Below are positions 54,501 through 63,939 of a stretch of 64,000 nucleotides of DNA, in pieces. Under the pieces are notes generated by a model. That model worked only from the letters and a program-made list of their open reading frames with translations. It did not search any database and was not told the DNA's origin. The stretch is taken from assembly GCF_013394855.1 (NCBI RefSeq), contig NZ_JABMLK010000001.1, positions 682,001 through 746,000 of the forward strand, given 5' to 3'. Numbering within the stretch: the stretch's first letter is position 1; every line of letters starts with the position of its first letter. The translations under genes were made by a program, and so were the position numbers. Source of the DNA: Limnobaculum xujianqingii. GTDB lineage: Bacteria > Pseudomonadota > Gammaproteobacteria > Enterobacterales > Enterobacteriaceae.

Positions 54501-57500
54501 ATGAAACTATACGTACAAAAAGCAGGTCAAGCTGTTGAAGAAGTCTCTCTGACTGGTTCAACACAAATCAGTGCAACTCCGGGTACCCGCCTTTTCGTGG
54601 AAGCCAATGACGGCGCTATCACCCATATGTCACGTTCTGGTTCACAGTTAGTTGTGAACACCGCTGATGGTAAAGTGATCAATGTAGATAACTTCTTCGG
54701 CTCTGCCGATCAGGGTATGAGTTCATTAACCATTGATAATTCATCTGAATCAGGTTTACCTGAAAAGCAAATCGTTCTTGGTGATGACAGACTCTACGCA
54801 GATGGCAGCGAAGTTATTGCCTATACTCCTGAGCAGTTAAAAGAAGTTATCTCTGGTTGGGATTATTATGAAATGCGTGGCGAAGAAGCTGCCGCTGCAG
54901 GTGATGATGACAACACCGGTCTGTTTGTTGCACTGGGCTTAGGTGCTGCCGGTATTGCTGGTTTGATAGCTCTGGCAAACGATGACGATGATAATGGACA
55001 TAGCTCCAGCGGCATTAATCCAAATCCTACGCCAGATCCAGATCCTAATCCAAGTGAAGTGACTGACCCAACGCTGATCACGCTGAATCGTTCTAATGGT
55101 TCAAGCCTGACCGGTACCAGTGATGCTAAAAACGCAACCGTCTATATTGATATCAATAACGATGGTACTTACGACTATACTGCAACCACTGATGCTGATG
55201 GTAACTGGTCTTTCCCTACCCCAACGTCTATTCCTGATGGCTCAACCGTTAGCGTTTGGGTATTGGATAGCAAGGGTGAAAAAATTGCAGTTAGCACTGT
55301 TATTGATGCAGCTGCACCTGACTTTATCTCAATGACTGTTTCTCAGGATTTAGCGGTTATCACCGGTAAAACTGAAGCAGGCGCAGTAGTTAAACTGGAT
55401 CTGAATGGTGATGGTACCGCTGAATACACCATCAAAGCTGATGATAACGGTAACTACAAATTTACTCTTGAGAATGGCGCTACGCTGATTCCAGGAACCA
55501 GCGTAATCAGCCTGGCTGATGATTTAAATAACGTCTCTCAAATAACTATTCCAGTCGCGACCAAAGCAACTGTATTAGGTATGAGCGATGGTACCAATGC
55601 CATGGACCTGTCTACTACGACAGAAATCACATCTCCTACTCTGCACGGTCTGGGTACGCCTGGCGCTGTGGTTCAGGTTATGGATGGTGATACCATCATC
55701 GGTACTACCACTGTTGGTACTGACGGTAACTGGAGCATTAAAGCAACTGACTTACCTGTTGGTAATCATTCTTTTGGCGTTGAAACCGTTATCAATACTC
55801 CTGTAAGCGGCCCAAGCAAAGAAAATACTGCCAATATCACTTTCGAACAAAAACCTTATGACATGTCAGTTATTGTTGCTGATATCCGTGAGATTGAAGT
55901 TGATAACAGTATTGATGCGCCAATTTCAATTACCCGTGCTCTGCCAAACGGTGGCTACCTGGTAGCTTACCCACAAGCTGAAGCAGCTGGTTCTAAATTC
56001 TATGACATTAAAGTCAAGATTTTTGATGCCAGTGGCAATATGGTTTCTGAACTGACTCTGGGCGAGAAGAATGTCGCTGATGGTTACAGCCGTGACAGCG
56101 CTAAAGCTTACTTAAGTAACTTTGACGTTGCTGTTTCTCCGGTTGATGGTGCAATTACCGTTCTGTATTCCAGAAACGAAAATCCTTCAAGTTATACCGG
56201 TAATGACGTTGTCTTCCAACGTTTCTCTGCTGATGGTGCAGAAATCACTTCAGGTCCACAGGTTGTTGCCGCTTCTGGTGATATTGGTGGCATGAATGGT
56301 CTGCTGACCAGTTTACTGCCAGACGGTTTAGCAAATCTGATCACTAATACCCTGTCAGGTATTGTGAATCCGATTGCAGACTTCATGACCAATGCTCTGA
56401 AGACCATTGATTTCCTGAACATCCTGCCAGATACCGACTTTAAAGCGTTAGTTGATCTGTTTGTAAACGGTCTGACCGATCGTATCTACTCTGTGCTGTT
56501 TGGCCAGGGCCTGTTGAGCTCATCTATTGTTCAAATGGAAGACGGTAGCCTGGTATTTACCGGTACCCGTTTCATTGAGCCATTAGATCTGGAAAACATG
56601 GTTGAGAACGCAGACATTTCTGGTTTCATCAGAGAGTTCTGTGATGCATTAGGTTTAAATGGTGTTCCAATCATTGGCTCCGTTATCGACTTCATCACTG
56701 AAGGCGTACTGAATCTGATCGTTCAACCAATTGAAGGTTTTGTTGACACCATTCTGACCTGGTTCGACCTGAATGCTTTCGAAGCTGGCGCAAACCTGTA
56801 CAGCGTTCGTTACGCACAAGATGCCAATGGTAATCTGGTTAAACTCAGTGAAACTGCAGAAGCTCCACATGATTTCTCTCTGGGTGGTTTCTTCACTGAA
56901 AATGGTTATATCACTACCAGCAACGGTATCTTCGATAAAGCAGTTAACTGGATCTTTGGTAGTGACGCTACCAGCGACAGCGAAGGTTTAGTTGGTGCCG
57001 ATCTGGGCGGCGGTCAATATGCGGTAATCTGGCAGCAGGCTTGTAAAGACTGGTCTATCGATCAATTACTGAAGAACCCGGTTGACCTGAAAATCTCTGT
57101 TGTAGACTTCAGCACCGGCAAAATCGTACTTGATGGTGCAACGCTGAATACTAATGCACCAAGAGGTTCTGCTGACGTTTCACCTAAGATGATTACCTTA
57201 CCTGATGGCACCTTCGCGGTCTCCTGGGTTCGCGTAACCGGTAGCGATATGGGTGATGTGTTAGTACAGCGTTTCCAACTGCTGAACGGTAAGTTGCTGG
57301 CACTGGATGCACAGCCAATCGTAGTTAACAGCACTACCGATGGTGCACAGGGCGTAATCGCTGGCTCCTTAACCGGTGCAAACGACATTACCGTTCTGGA
57401 AAACGGCAACTACGTTGTTAGCTGGGCGTCTGTGACAACTCAGGGTGAGTCTCACGTTGTATCTCGCGTGTTCGATATTACTGGTCAGGCTATCACCGAC

Positions 57501-58172
57501 GAAATCATCGTTGATAAAGGCGTTGACGATCCAGGCATTTGTTCTCTGCCTTCTGTCGTTGCTCTGGCTGGTGGCGGCTTCGCTGTTACCTGGTCTGAAG
57601 TTTCAGAAACAGGTGGTAACCTGTACAGCCGTACTTATAACGATGATGGCTCAATTCGCGGTACTGGTGAGACAGGTGATGTTTCTAACCCAGGTCACTA
57701 CATCAAAGGTACAGCAGAATCGGCAGTAGGCACCAATGGTGATGACGTTATCGATGCCCGTAATGGCGTTACTAACGTGGTTGCTAACGACGGTGATGAC
57801 CGTATTCTGGTTATGTCTAATGGCTTTAAATCTATCGACGGCGGCAATGGTTTTGACACTGTTGTATTTGAAGATAAATCAGCCACTACCATTGATTCTA
57901 CCACGCTGAGCAAGCTGCACAACATCGATCAAATCGATCTGAATAATACTTCTGCGCTGACTTTAGACGTTAAGTATGAAGATCTGATTAAGCTAAATGA
58001 TGATAAGCATCTGTTTGTTAAAGGTGATGCAAACGACAAAGTTGATCTGGATTTAACCAGTTGGACTAACGTTGCAACCGCTAACAAGTCTGGTGTGCAA
58101 TATAACCTGTATGTCTACGATAAAGACGAAGACGCTCAGGTTTGGGTACAAAATACTATCGCTGTAATTTAA
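54501..58172 (+). CDS. BapA/LapA-like type I-secreted adhesin
   Basis: 1223 residues from the second ATG (54501), which has proper spacing from AGG; the ATG at 54495 abuts it. Layout: BapA-prefix-like start (MKLYVQKAGQAVEEVSLTGS, LVVNTADGKVINVDNFF), an EEAAAAGDDD patch like the LapG cleavage site, a Gly-rich hydrophobic stretch (about 140-160), an Asp/Pro linker, three Ig-like repeats (about 189-450), and then a long region of propeller-like repeats (G-x-(F/Y)-(A/V)-V-(S/T)-W) broken by an amphipathic helical insert (about 590-760). Ends with RTX-like GTNGDDVID and DGGNGFDTV and a T1SS-type tail VWVQNTIAVI. Likely a cell-surface biofilm adhesin. Confidence 0.85.
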   Translation: MKLYVQKAGQAVEEVSLTGSTQISATPGTRLFVEANDGAITHMSRSGSQLVVNTADGKVINVDNFFGSADQGMSSLTIDNSSESGLPEKQIVLGDDRLYADGSEVIAYTPEQLKEVISGWDYYEMRGEEAAAAGDDDNTGLFVALGLGAAGIAGLIALANDDDDNGHSSSGINPNPTPDPDPNPSEVTDPTLITLNRSNGSSLTGTSDAKNATVYIDINNDGTYDYTATTDADGNWSFPTPTSIPDGSTVSVWVLDSKGEKIAVSTVIDAAAPDFISMTVSQDLAVITGKTEAGAVVKLDLNGDGTAEYTIKADDNGNYKFTLENGATLIPGTSVISLADDLNNVSQITIPVATKATVLGMSDGTNAMDLSTTTEITSPTLHGLGTPGAVVQVMDGDTIIGTTTVGTDGNWSIKATDLPVGNHSFGVETVINTPVSGPSKENTANITFEQKPYDMSVIVADIREIEVDNSIDAPISITRALPNGGYLVAYPQAEAAGSKFYDIKVKIFDASGNMVSELTLGEKNVADGYSRDSAKAYLSNFDVAVSPVDGAITVLYSRNENPSSYTGNDVVFQRFSADGAEITSGPQVVAASGDIGGMNGLLTSLLPDGLANLITNTLSGIVNPIADFMTNALKTIDFLNILPDTDFKALVDLFVNGLTDRIYSVLFGQGLLSSSIVQMEDGSLVFTGTRFIEPLDLENMVENADISGFIREFCDALGLNGVPIIGSVIDFITEGVLNLIVQPIEGFVDTILTWFDLNAFEAGANLYSVRYAQDANGNLVKLSETAEAPHDFSLGGFFTENGYITTSNGIFDKAVNWIFGSDATSDSEGLVGADLGGGQYAVIWQQACKDWSIDQLLKNPVDLKISVVDFSTGKIVLDGATLNTNAPRGSADVSPKMITLPDGTFAVSWVRVTGSDMGDVLVQRFQLLNGKLLALDAQPIVVNSTTDGAQGVIAGSLTGANDITVLENGNYVVSWASVTTQGESHVVSRVFDITGQAITDEIIVDKGVDDPGICSLPSVVALAGGGFAVTWSEVSETGGNLYSRTYNDDGSIRGTGETGDVSNPGHYIKGTAESAVGTNGDDVIDARNGVTNVVANDGDDRILVMSNGFKSIDGGNGFDTVVFEDKSATTIDSTTLSKLHNIDQIDLNNTSALTLDVKYEDLIKLNDDKHLFVKGDANDKVDLDLTSWTNVATANKSGVQYNLYVYDKDEDAQVWVQNTIAVI

Positions 58173-58182
58173 TACCTCTCTC

Positions 58183-58204
58183 AGGGGCGAGTTCTTTCGC
58201 CCCT
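58183..58204 (+). terminator. Partial terminator after adhesin gene
   Basis: AGGGGCGA (58183-58190) pairs with TCGCCCCT (58197-58204), then TATTAATTAATT. A second inverted repeat TTAATTAATTA/TAATTAATTAA spans 58207-58242. They lie 11 bp past the adhesin stop and would keep exporter genes at lower expression than the adhesin. Confidence 0.7.
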
Positions 58205-58283
58205 TATTAATTAATTATTATTTATTAATAGTAATTAATTAATAAATAAGCCGTTATATGAATATTAATTCAAAGGATTGGTT

Positions 58284-60374
58284 ATGGATTTCTCTCCATG
58301 GAATGAATGCGTGACGATTGTTGCCAAAGAGTTAGGCATAAATGTCAGCACAAATAATTTAAAACATATCGTTCAGAATGGTGGTGAACGTGGTGAAGTA
58401 ATGCATAACCTGATAAATTACATTGGGTTACAATGCAAAGAAATTAATGAAAAATTAGAGAAAATTCCTGCGCTATTATTTCCTGTATTAGTCCCATTAC
58501 AAAATAACCAGGCTGTTGTGGTATATGATATTAATGAAACTCATGCCACATTATCATTTCCTATATCTCCAGATGTTAAAACTCAGGTTAATTTAGAACA
58601 GCTGGAATTAATGAGAGAAGGTGCGCTTTGGTTAATTTATCCAAAAGAAAGAATAGAAGACAAACGTGTTGATGAATTCCTTAAACCTTATAAAGGAAAT
58701 TGGTTATTTCAATTAATCGCTAAAGACACTAAGTTTTATGGGCAAATTGCTCTGGGTGCCTTATTTGGTAACATTCTTGCCCTCTCCAGCGCCCTCTTTT
58801 CTATGCAGATTTATGATCGGGTTATTCCTGCACAGTCCTATTCAACATTATGGGTTCTGTTTATCGGGGTAATGGTTGCACTGCTGATGGATATGGGTTT
58901 ACGCCTTGCCCGAAGCCATTTGGCCGACGCGATTGGTAAGAAAACTGACCTGTTTATGTCAGGTATGTTTTTCTCCCGGGCTTTGAGGATGAAAAATGAC
59001 GCCCGACCAAATTCCACCGGTGCCTTTGTTGCTCAACTGCGAGAAATTGAACATATCCGTGAGTTGCTGACGTCAACAACTGTCGTCGCCATGGTGGATA
59101 TGCCATTTATTCTGATCTTTATTGCGGTGATTGCATTTATTGGCGGTCCTCTGGCATTTGCGCCATTGCTGGCGATTCCACTGGTAGTTATTCCTGGTTT
59201 GATTGCTCAATGGCCGCTGTCTCGTTTATCCCAGAAAGGTATTCGTGAAAGTGCTATTCGTAACGCCATGCTGGTAGAAACGGTTGAAGGTCTGGAAGAT
59301 ATTAAGATCATGCAGGCTGAAGATCGTTTTCTACGCACCTGGAATGAATGTAATATCACTACGGCTCAAATCTCTTTAGAACAGAGACACTGGTCAAGCC
59401 TGATTACTAACTGGTGTCAGTTTATTCAACAGTTAGTGTATATCAGCGTCATCGCGCTGGGTGTTTATCTGGTAATTAATAACGATATCACTACCGGTAC
59501 TTTGATTGCCTGCTCCATCTTATCCAGCAGAACCGTAGCGCCGTTAGGACAGCTGGCATCAGTATTAACCCGTTGGCAACACGCCAAAATGGCTAAAACC
59601 GGTTTAGATGAATTCCTGAAAAAACCACTGGACCAAAAGCCATTCAGCGAAACGCTGCATACCGATGAGATCAAAGGCAACTTCAGTTTAAAAAACGTCA
59701 AATATCGCTTTAGCCCTGATGCTCCAATGGTATTGGATGTTGACCGACTGGAGATTAAACCAGGAGAAAAAGTCGCCATTCTGGGTTCTATCGGTGCCGG
59801 AAAATCTTCACTGCTACGCCTGATCTCCGGTATCGCTGAAGCGACAGAAGGTGAACTGCTGCTTGATGGGTTGGTGATGAAGGATATTTCCAATAACGAT
59901 ATTCGCCGCGATATCGCTTATTTACCACAGGGCGCGCAGCTGTTTCACGGCACCATCAGAGACAATTTGATTATGGGTAAACCTCAAACCTCCATCGAAC
60001 AAATTGTTGATGTATTAAATATTGCCGGTGCTGCCAGCCTGTTGAAAACCGGGAAAGGTCTGGATTTATCCATTGCCGAAGGCGGTCGGGGGTTATCGGG
60101 TGGTCAGAAGCAAACGTTATTGCTGGCCAGAACCCTGCTGCGCAACTCCCCTGTTCTGTTCCTTGATGAACCAACAGCCAATATGGATGAGAAGTTGGAA
60201 AACCATGTAGTTGCTTCACTACGCGATCATATTAAAGACAAAACTTTTGTGGTGGTTACCCACCGCCAGGCCCCTTTAAGGTTGGTTGACCGAGTTATTG
60301 TCATGAATCAGGGGAATATCATCCTTGATGGGCCAAGGGATCTTGTATTGCAAAAGTTGCAAGCAACTAATTAG
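58284..60374 (+). CDS. Type I secretion ATPase, LapB-like
   Basis: 696 residues from ATG 58284 (AAAGGA site, 6 bases). N-terminal C39-like domain without the catalytic cysteine motif (about residues 1-135), six spans (about 150-420), ATPase with Walker A GSIGAGKSS, signature LSGGQKQ and Walker B PVLFLDEPTANMD. This is the LapB/LssB type that exports giant adhesins; the dead peptidase-like domain binds the substrate instead of cleaving it. Directly downstream of the adhesin. Confidence 0.92.
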   Translation: MDFSPWNECVTIVAKELGINVSTNNLKHIVQNGGERGEVMHNLINYIGLQCKEINEKLEKIPALLFPVLVPLQNNQAVVVYDINETHATLSFPISPDVKTQVNLEQLELMREGALWLIYPKERIEDKRVDEFLKPYKGNWLFQLIAKDTKFYGQIALGALFGNILALSSALFSMQIYDRVIPAQSYSTLWVLFIGVMVALLMDMGLRLARSHLADAIGKKTDLFMSGMFFSRALRMKNDARPNSTGAFVAQLREIEHIRELLTSTTVVAMVDMPFILIFIAVIAFIGGPLAFAPLLAIPLVVIPGLIAQWPLSRLSQKGIRESAIRNAMLVETVEGLEDIKIMQAEDRFLRTWNECNITTAQISLEQRHWSSLITNWCQFIQQLVYISVIALGVYLVINNDITTGTLIACSILSSRTVAPLGQLASVLTRWQHAKMAKTGLDEFLKKPLDQKPFSETLHTDEIKGNFSLKNVKYRFSPDAPMVLDVDRLEIKPGEKVAILGSIGAGKSSLLRLISGIAEATEGELLLDGLVMKDISNNDIRRDIAYLPQGAQLFHGTIRDNLIMGKPQTSIEQIVDVLNIAGAASLLKTGKGLDLSIAEGGRGLSGGQKQTLLLARTLLRNSPVLFLDEPTANMDEKLENHVVASLRDHIKDKTFVVVTHRQAPLRLVDRVIVMNQGNIILDGPRDLVLQKLQATN

Positions 60375-60388
60375 TCAGGATGATGAAA

Positions 60389-61630
60389 ATGAGTTTGTTT
60401 AGTAAGAAGAAAAAAACCATCAGCATGCATGGCGATCCGGTACAAAAGCATACCTATATCATCTGGATGATTTTATTAACCTGCTTTGCCCTACTCTTAT
60501 GGGCCAACTATGCAGAACTGGATGAAGTTACCAATGGTCAGGGAACGGTTATTACCTGGAACCGTTCACAAATAATTCAAGCCAGAGATGGCGGTGTTAT
60601 TCGTGAATTGATGGTGCGCGAAGGCGATCTGGTGAATGCTGGTCAGCAATTAGCCGTTTTGGACGCTACTCGCTTTCAGGCTGGATACGACGAAATTGGT
60701 GCAAAAGTTAAAGGACTGGCAGTAAGCATCGCTCGTTTAACCACTGAGATAAAAGATGACAACAGTAAGCCAGACTTCTTGTTATTACTACGTGAGTTCA
60801 GCGGCGGTATTGCCTATAAGGACATGTCAGATGAAGAGCTGTTAGCGGATAACAAAGTACTGATTGATCACGAAATGTCTCTGCTCATCACCCGTCGCAG
60901 AGGTTTGGATGAAAACATATCGGGCCTACAGCGCAGCTTAAAACTGACCGTCAATGAATTGAACCTGATTCGTCCATTAGTAGTAAAAGGAGCCGTAAGT
61001 CAGGTTGAAGAGCTGCGTTTAAGAAGAGAAGAAAACGAGCTGAAAAATAAAATCACTGAAGCTCGTAACCATTACTTTGAACAGGCTAAAGAAGAGCTGG
61101 TTAAAAAGAAAAATGAACTGGACTCCATCTACTTCCAACTGTTGCAAAGAAAAGATCAGTTAACCAGTACGGTGATCAACTCACCGGTAAAAGGCATCGT
61201 CAAAGACGTACAGGTGACTACTGTTGGCGGCGTACTGGAACCGGGTGGAAAGCTGATGGAAGTGGTGCCATCCGAAGATCAATTGGTCATCGAAGTAAAA
61301 ATAAATCCAAGGGATATTGCATTTATTCATCCAAATCAAAAGGCAATTGTGAAGGTTAGTGCCTATGAATCATCAATCTACGGAACTATGGATGCAACAG
61401 TAGAGCGAATCTCTCCGGATACTATTCAGGATCAGGTACGCCGTGAACAGTACTACTACAAAGTTTTTGTTCGTACTGAACGTTCTGCACTGGAAACACC
61501 TGACGGCAAGGTTCATGAAATTGTCCCGGGAATGTTGGCTACGGTTGATATCAAAACAGGGAAAAAATCAGTACTCGATTATCTGATTAAACCATTGAAT
61601 AAAGCCAAAGAAGCGCTGAGGGAAAGATAA
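60389..61630 (+). CDS. HlyD-family adaptor, LapC-like
   Basis: 413 residues starting MSLFSKKKKTISMHGDPVQK; ATG 60389 fits the GTCAGG site better than ATG 60380. One span (about 25-43), beta-barrel/lipoyl motifs (ARDGGVIRELMVREGDLVNA; STVINSPVKGIVKDVQV) and a coiled coil between. C-terminal LATVDIKTGKKSVLDYLIKP is the usual end of type I HlyD adaptors. It begins 14 bp after the ABC stop. Works with the LapB-like ATPase. Confidence 0.92.
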   Translation: MSLFSKKKKTISMHGDPVQKHTYIIWMILLTCFALLLWANYAELDEVTNGQGTVITWNRSQIIQARDGGVIRELMVREGDLVNAGQQLAVLDATRFQAGYDEIGAKVKGLAVSIARLTTEIKDDNSKPDFLLLLREFSGGIAYKDMSDEELLADNKVLIDHEMSLLITRRRGLDENISGLQRSLKLTVNELNLIRPLVVKGAVSQVEELRLRREENELKNKITEARNHYFEQAKEELVKKKNELDSIYFQLLQRKDQLTSTVINSPVKGIVKDVQVTTVGGVLEPGGKLMEVVPSEDQLVIEVKINPRDIAFIHPNQKAIVKVSAYESSIYGTMDATVERISPDTIQDQVRREQYYYKVFVRTERSALETPDGKVHEIVPGMLATVDIKTGKKSVLDYLIKPLNKAKEALRER

Positions 61631-63553
61631 GTGATTCGATATAACAAAATCATGCTTACGCTGGTTGTCAGCTACTTTTCCACGCTGTCAGCAGAAATAA
61701 ACGCCGAAACATTAAATGAAACACTGCAAATGGCAGTCAATCGTTCACCTACGATCAAATATCATTCGGGGAAAATTGCCTCCGCAGAGAGCACCATTGG
61801 GGAAGCCCGAAGCGGTTGGTTACCTAACGTTTCTCTTAATGCTGGCAACGAGGTTATGCGCAGCAACAAAAAAGACAGCGATGGCAGCAATACCTATTCG
61901 GTCAAAGTTGATCAAACCCTGTTCGACTTTGGCCGGGTTGGCGATCAGGTTGACTATGCTGAACATAATAAATCTTCAGAGGTATACACTGCTCATGATG
62001 AAGCCGAAGTGCTGTCATCAAAAGTTTCTGAAACCTATTTGAATATTCTGAAATATGAGCAGCTAATTGATATCAATAAAAAGAATACCATCGAACACCG
62101 CAACATTCTTGGTCTGGCAGAAGCCAGAGCCAGTGGTGGTGTAGATAGCCGTGGTGATGTTGAACAGGTTGAAGTACGGATCAAGGGATTAGATGCGGAG
62201 CTGGCTAACTATGAGGCCCAGTTGAAAGCCGCACAGGAAGATTACTACATTCTGGTGGGCAAACGCCCTTCCGGATTAAGTATTCCTGACGTTAGTGCGT
62301 TGAAAGCTAAACTTGCCGTGAAAATGAAAGAACGTATTTCAGCGTCACCGCGGGTTGAAGCCATCAGATCTAACAGAGATGCTGCCGCTGCAGAATATGC
62401 TTACACCAGTAAAAGCTGGCTCCCTGCCCTAAGCGTTTCGGTTTCTCAAGGAAAGTTAAGTACTTCCGGAGAAAATGACACGGTAGTGATGCTAAACGTA
62501 AACAGTAATATCTTCGATGGCGGCGGCGCGCTCTATCGCAGCAAGGGTGCAGCTCAACGGGTAGAAAGCGCCCGCTGGAACATTCAAAAATCCATCGAGG
62601 ATTTATCCACTAAAGTCTCCCAGATGTATCAGGAAGCGCTGAGCCAGGAAAATCAATCCAATATTTATGCTCAACGTATTCTCCATTCACAGGAGGTAAA
62701 AGAGCTTTACCATGAACAATACAAAGTAAACCGTCGTTCTGTCCTGGATTTATTAAACTCAGAACAGGAGCTTTTTCAGACCATGAGCAATAAAGTGAAT
62801 GCGGATTTTAACTTCCGGGTTCTGCTTATTCGCGTATTTTCTGAGTTAGGTGAGATAAATAAAGCATTTAATATCAAAGTAAAATTTGAAGAAGAAGACA
62901 GTGGTAATTTAGTTTCTAACCTATTTGGTGGCAATAAGCAGTCTCAGAAAGAGCCTGAAGCCCAAATAACAGAAGAAGTAATACCGGAACCAATAGTGAT
63001 TCCTGCTACGTCGAAGGTAAACAGCAGACCAGAAATCGTCTATACACCAAACGTACAAAACACAGTGACCAGTAAACCAGAAATGGCTACACCACCGAAT
63101 ATTCAAGCTACACCACAAAATATTCAAACAACTGTGATTAACCGGTCTGATGTAACTGAACCGCGAAATGTCTCAACTACTGTGGCTAACAGGCCTGAAA
63201 TTTCGCCATCACAAAATATTCAAACAACCGTGATTAGCAGACCAGATGTAGCTATATCACAAAATGTCCCAACCACCGTGGTTAACCGACCTGAAATTGC
63301 ACCATCACAAACGGTTCAAACCAGAACTATTGAGCGTCCGCAAGTTTCTATGCCGACCTCAAATAATAACAATAATAGCAATGATGGTTATATCACTAAG
63401 CCATATAAATACTCTGAATCGCAGACAATCCAAACTCCGGCGTCAGCAATTCAGGAAAACATCAGAAAAGAGCAAATTACTAAACCCGTTATTCGTTCTA
63501 CGCCGAAAGGAATAGATGATCCCATGCTTTTAATTGGGGTCAGAAAGAAATAA
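61631..63553 (+). CDS. TolC-family outer membrane protein, LapE-like, with repeat tail
   Basis: 640 residues, GTG start at 61631 immediately after the HlyD stop, with GAGGGA 8 bases upstream. Signal peptide to about residue 26, TolC fold (SAESTIGEARSGWLPNVSLN, TLFDFGRVGDQVDYAEHNKS; YKVNRRSVLDLLNSEQELFQ) to about residue 425, then an unusual 215-residue tail of low complexity containing seven 16-residue repeats and Asn/Gln/Pro-rich sequence, ending LIGVRKK. The tail probably faces the periplasm. Exit duct for the adhesin. Confidence 0.9.
   Translation: MIRYNKIMLTLVVSYFSTLSAEINAETLNETLQMAVNRSPTIKYHSGKIASAESTIGEARSGWLPNVSLNAGNEVMRSNKKDSDGSNTYSVKVDQTLFDFGRVGDQVDYAEHNKSSEVYTAHDEAEVLSSKVSETYLNILKYEQLIDINKKNTIEHRNILGLAEARASGGVDSRGDVEQVEVRIKGLDAELANYEAQLKAAQEDYYILVGKRPSGLSIPDVSALKAKLAVKMKERISASPRVEAIRSNRDAAAAEYAYTSKSWLPALSVSVSQGKLSTSGENDTVVMLNVNSNIFDGGGALYRSKGAAQRVESARWNIQKSIEDLSTKVSQMYQEALSQENQSNIYAQRILHSQEVKELYHEQYKVNRRSVLDLLNSEQELFQTMSNKVNADFNFRVLLIRVFSELGEINKAFNIKVKFEEEDSGNLVSNLFGGNKQSQKEPEAQITEEVIPEPIVIPATSKVNSRPEIVYTPNVQNTVTSKPEMATPPNIQATPQNIQTTVINRSDVTEPRNVSTTVANRPEISPSQNIQTTVISRPDVAISQNVPTTVVNRPEIAPSQTVQTRTIERPQVSMPTSNNNNNSNDGYITKPYKYSESQTIQTPASAIQENIRKEQITKPVIRSTPKGIDDPMLLIGVRKK
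63008..63357 (+). repeat. Seven-copy 16-residue repeat inside TolC tail
   Basis: Coding repeat of about 48 bp with protein consensus TTVxNRPEIAxSQNIQ. Matching codons (the residue before R/K-P/S) occur at 63023, 63071, 63140, 63188, 63236 and 63284; the spacing is 48 bp except for one 21-bp insertion between the second and third. A last, weaker copy (TIERPQVSMP) follows. Confidence 0.85.
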
Positions 63554-63671
63554 CTTAAACTCATTATATTCAATCGTTCTTAACGAGTTGGTGAGTTGTT
63601 TATTTTAATGAATAGTGATTTTTAGAGTTTTATGTTAAAAATGAGCGAAGCTTCTAAGGAGGCTATTATAT

Positions 63672-63728
63672 ATGAGGGAATTATATAATTATTGCGGCAG
63701 GAAACTATTTCAACTGAAACATAAATGA
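63672..63728 (+). CDS. Possible 18-codon micro-ORF with consensus Shine-Dalgarno
   Basis: MRELYNYCGRKLFQLKHK preceded by AAGGAGG (63656-63662) at 9 bases spacing, the strongest ribosome site in the region. It lies about 120 bp downstream of the TolC gene and 210 bp upstream of the LuxR-type gene. It might be a leader or regulatory peptide. Nothing else supports it as a gene. Confidence 0.3.
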   Translation: MRELYNYCGRKLFQLKHK

Positions 63729-63742
63729 TTATATCAGTATAA

Positions 63743-63782
63743 AGGGATTTTATCAGAGCATTGTACAGATCCAAAAATCCCT
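63743..63782 (+). terminator. Inverted repeat before LuxR-type gene
   Basis: AGGGATTTT (63743-63751) and AAAATCCCT (63774-63782), perfect 9-bp arms with a 22-base loop, in the 386-bp gap between the TolC and LuxR genes. A possible late terminator of the adhesin operon. The rest of the gap is AT-rich with no other feature seen. Confidence 0.4.
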
Positions 63783-63939
63783 GATGATTTTATTTATTTA
63801 GTAATACAAATATCTCTATTAATAGTTCACAACTCTGGTTAATGAATCTATTTTCTGTGTTCTGTTTCTGGTATAGAGGTCATAGCATTCAACACATTGA
63901 ATACGGATGCGAGTATTAAACAACGATAGGCGCTTAAAA

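Noticed and set aside
57062..57409. 115-codon minus frame inside the adhesin gene
   Set aside because: The adhesin frame is continuous with recognisable repeats; the opposite frame is a compositional shadow.
59465..59893. 142-codon minus frame inside the LapB-like ATPase gene
   Set aside because: It overlaps the Walker A coding region of a well-supported ABC transporter.
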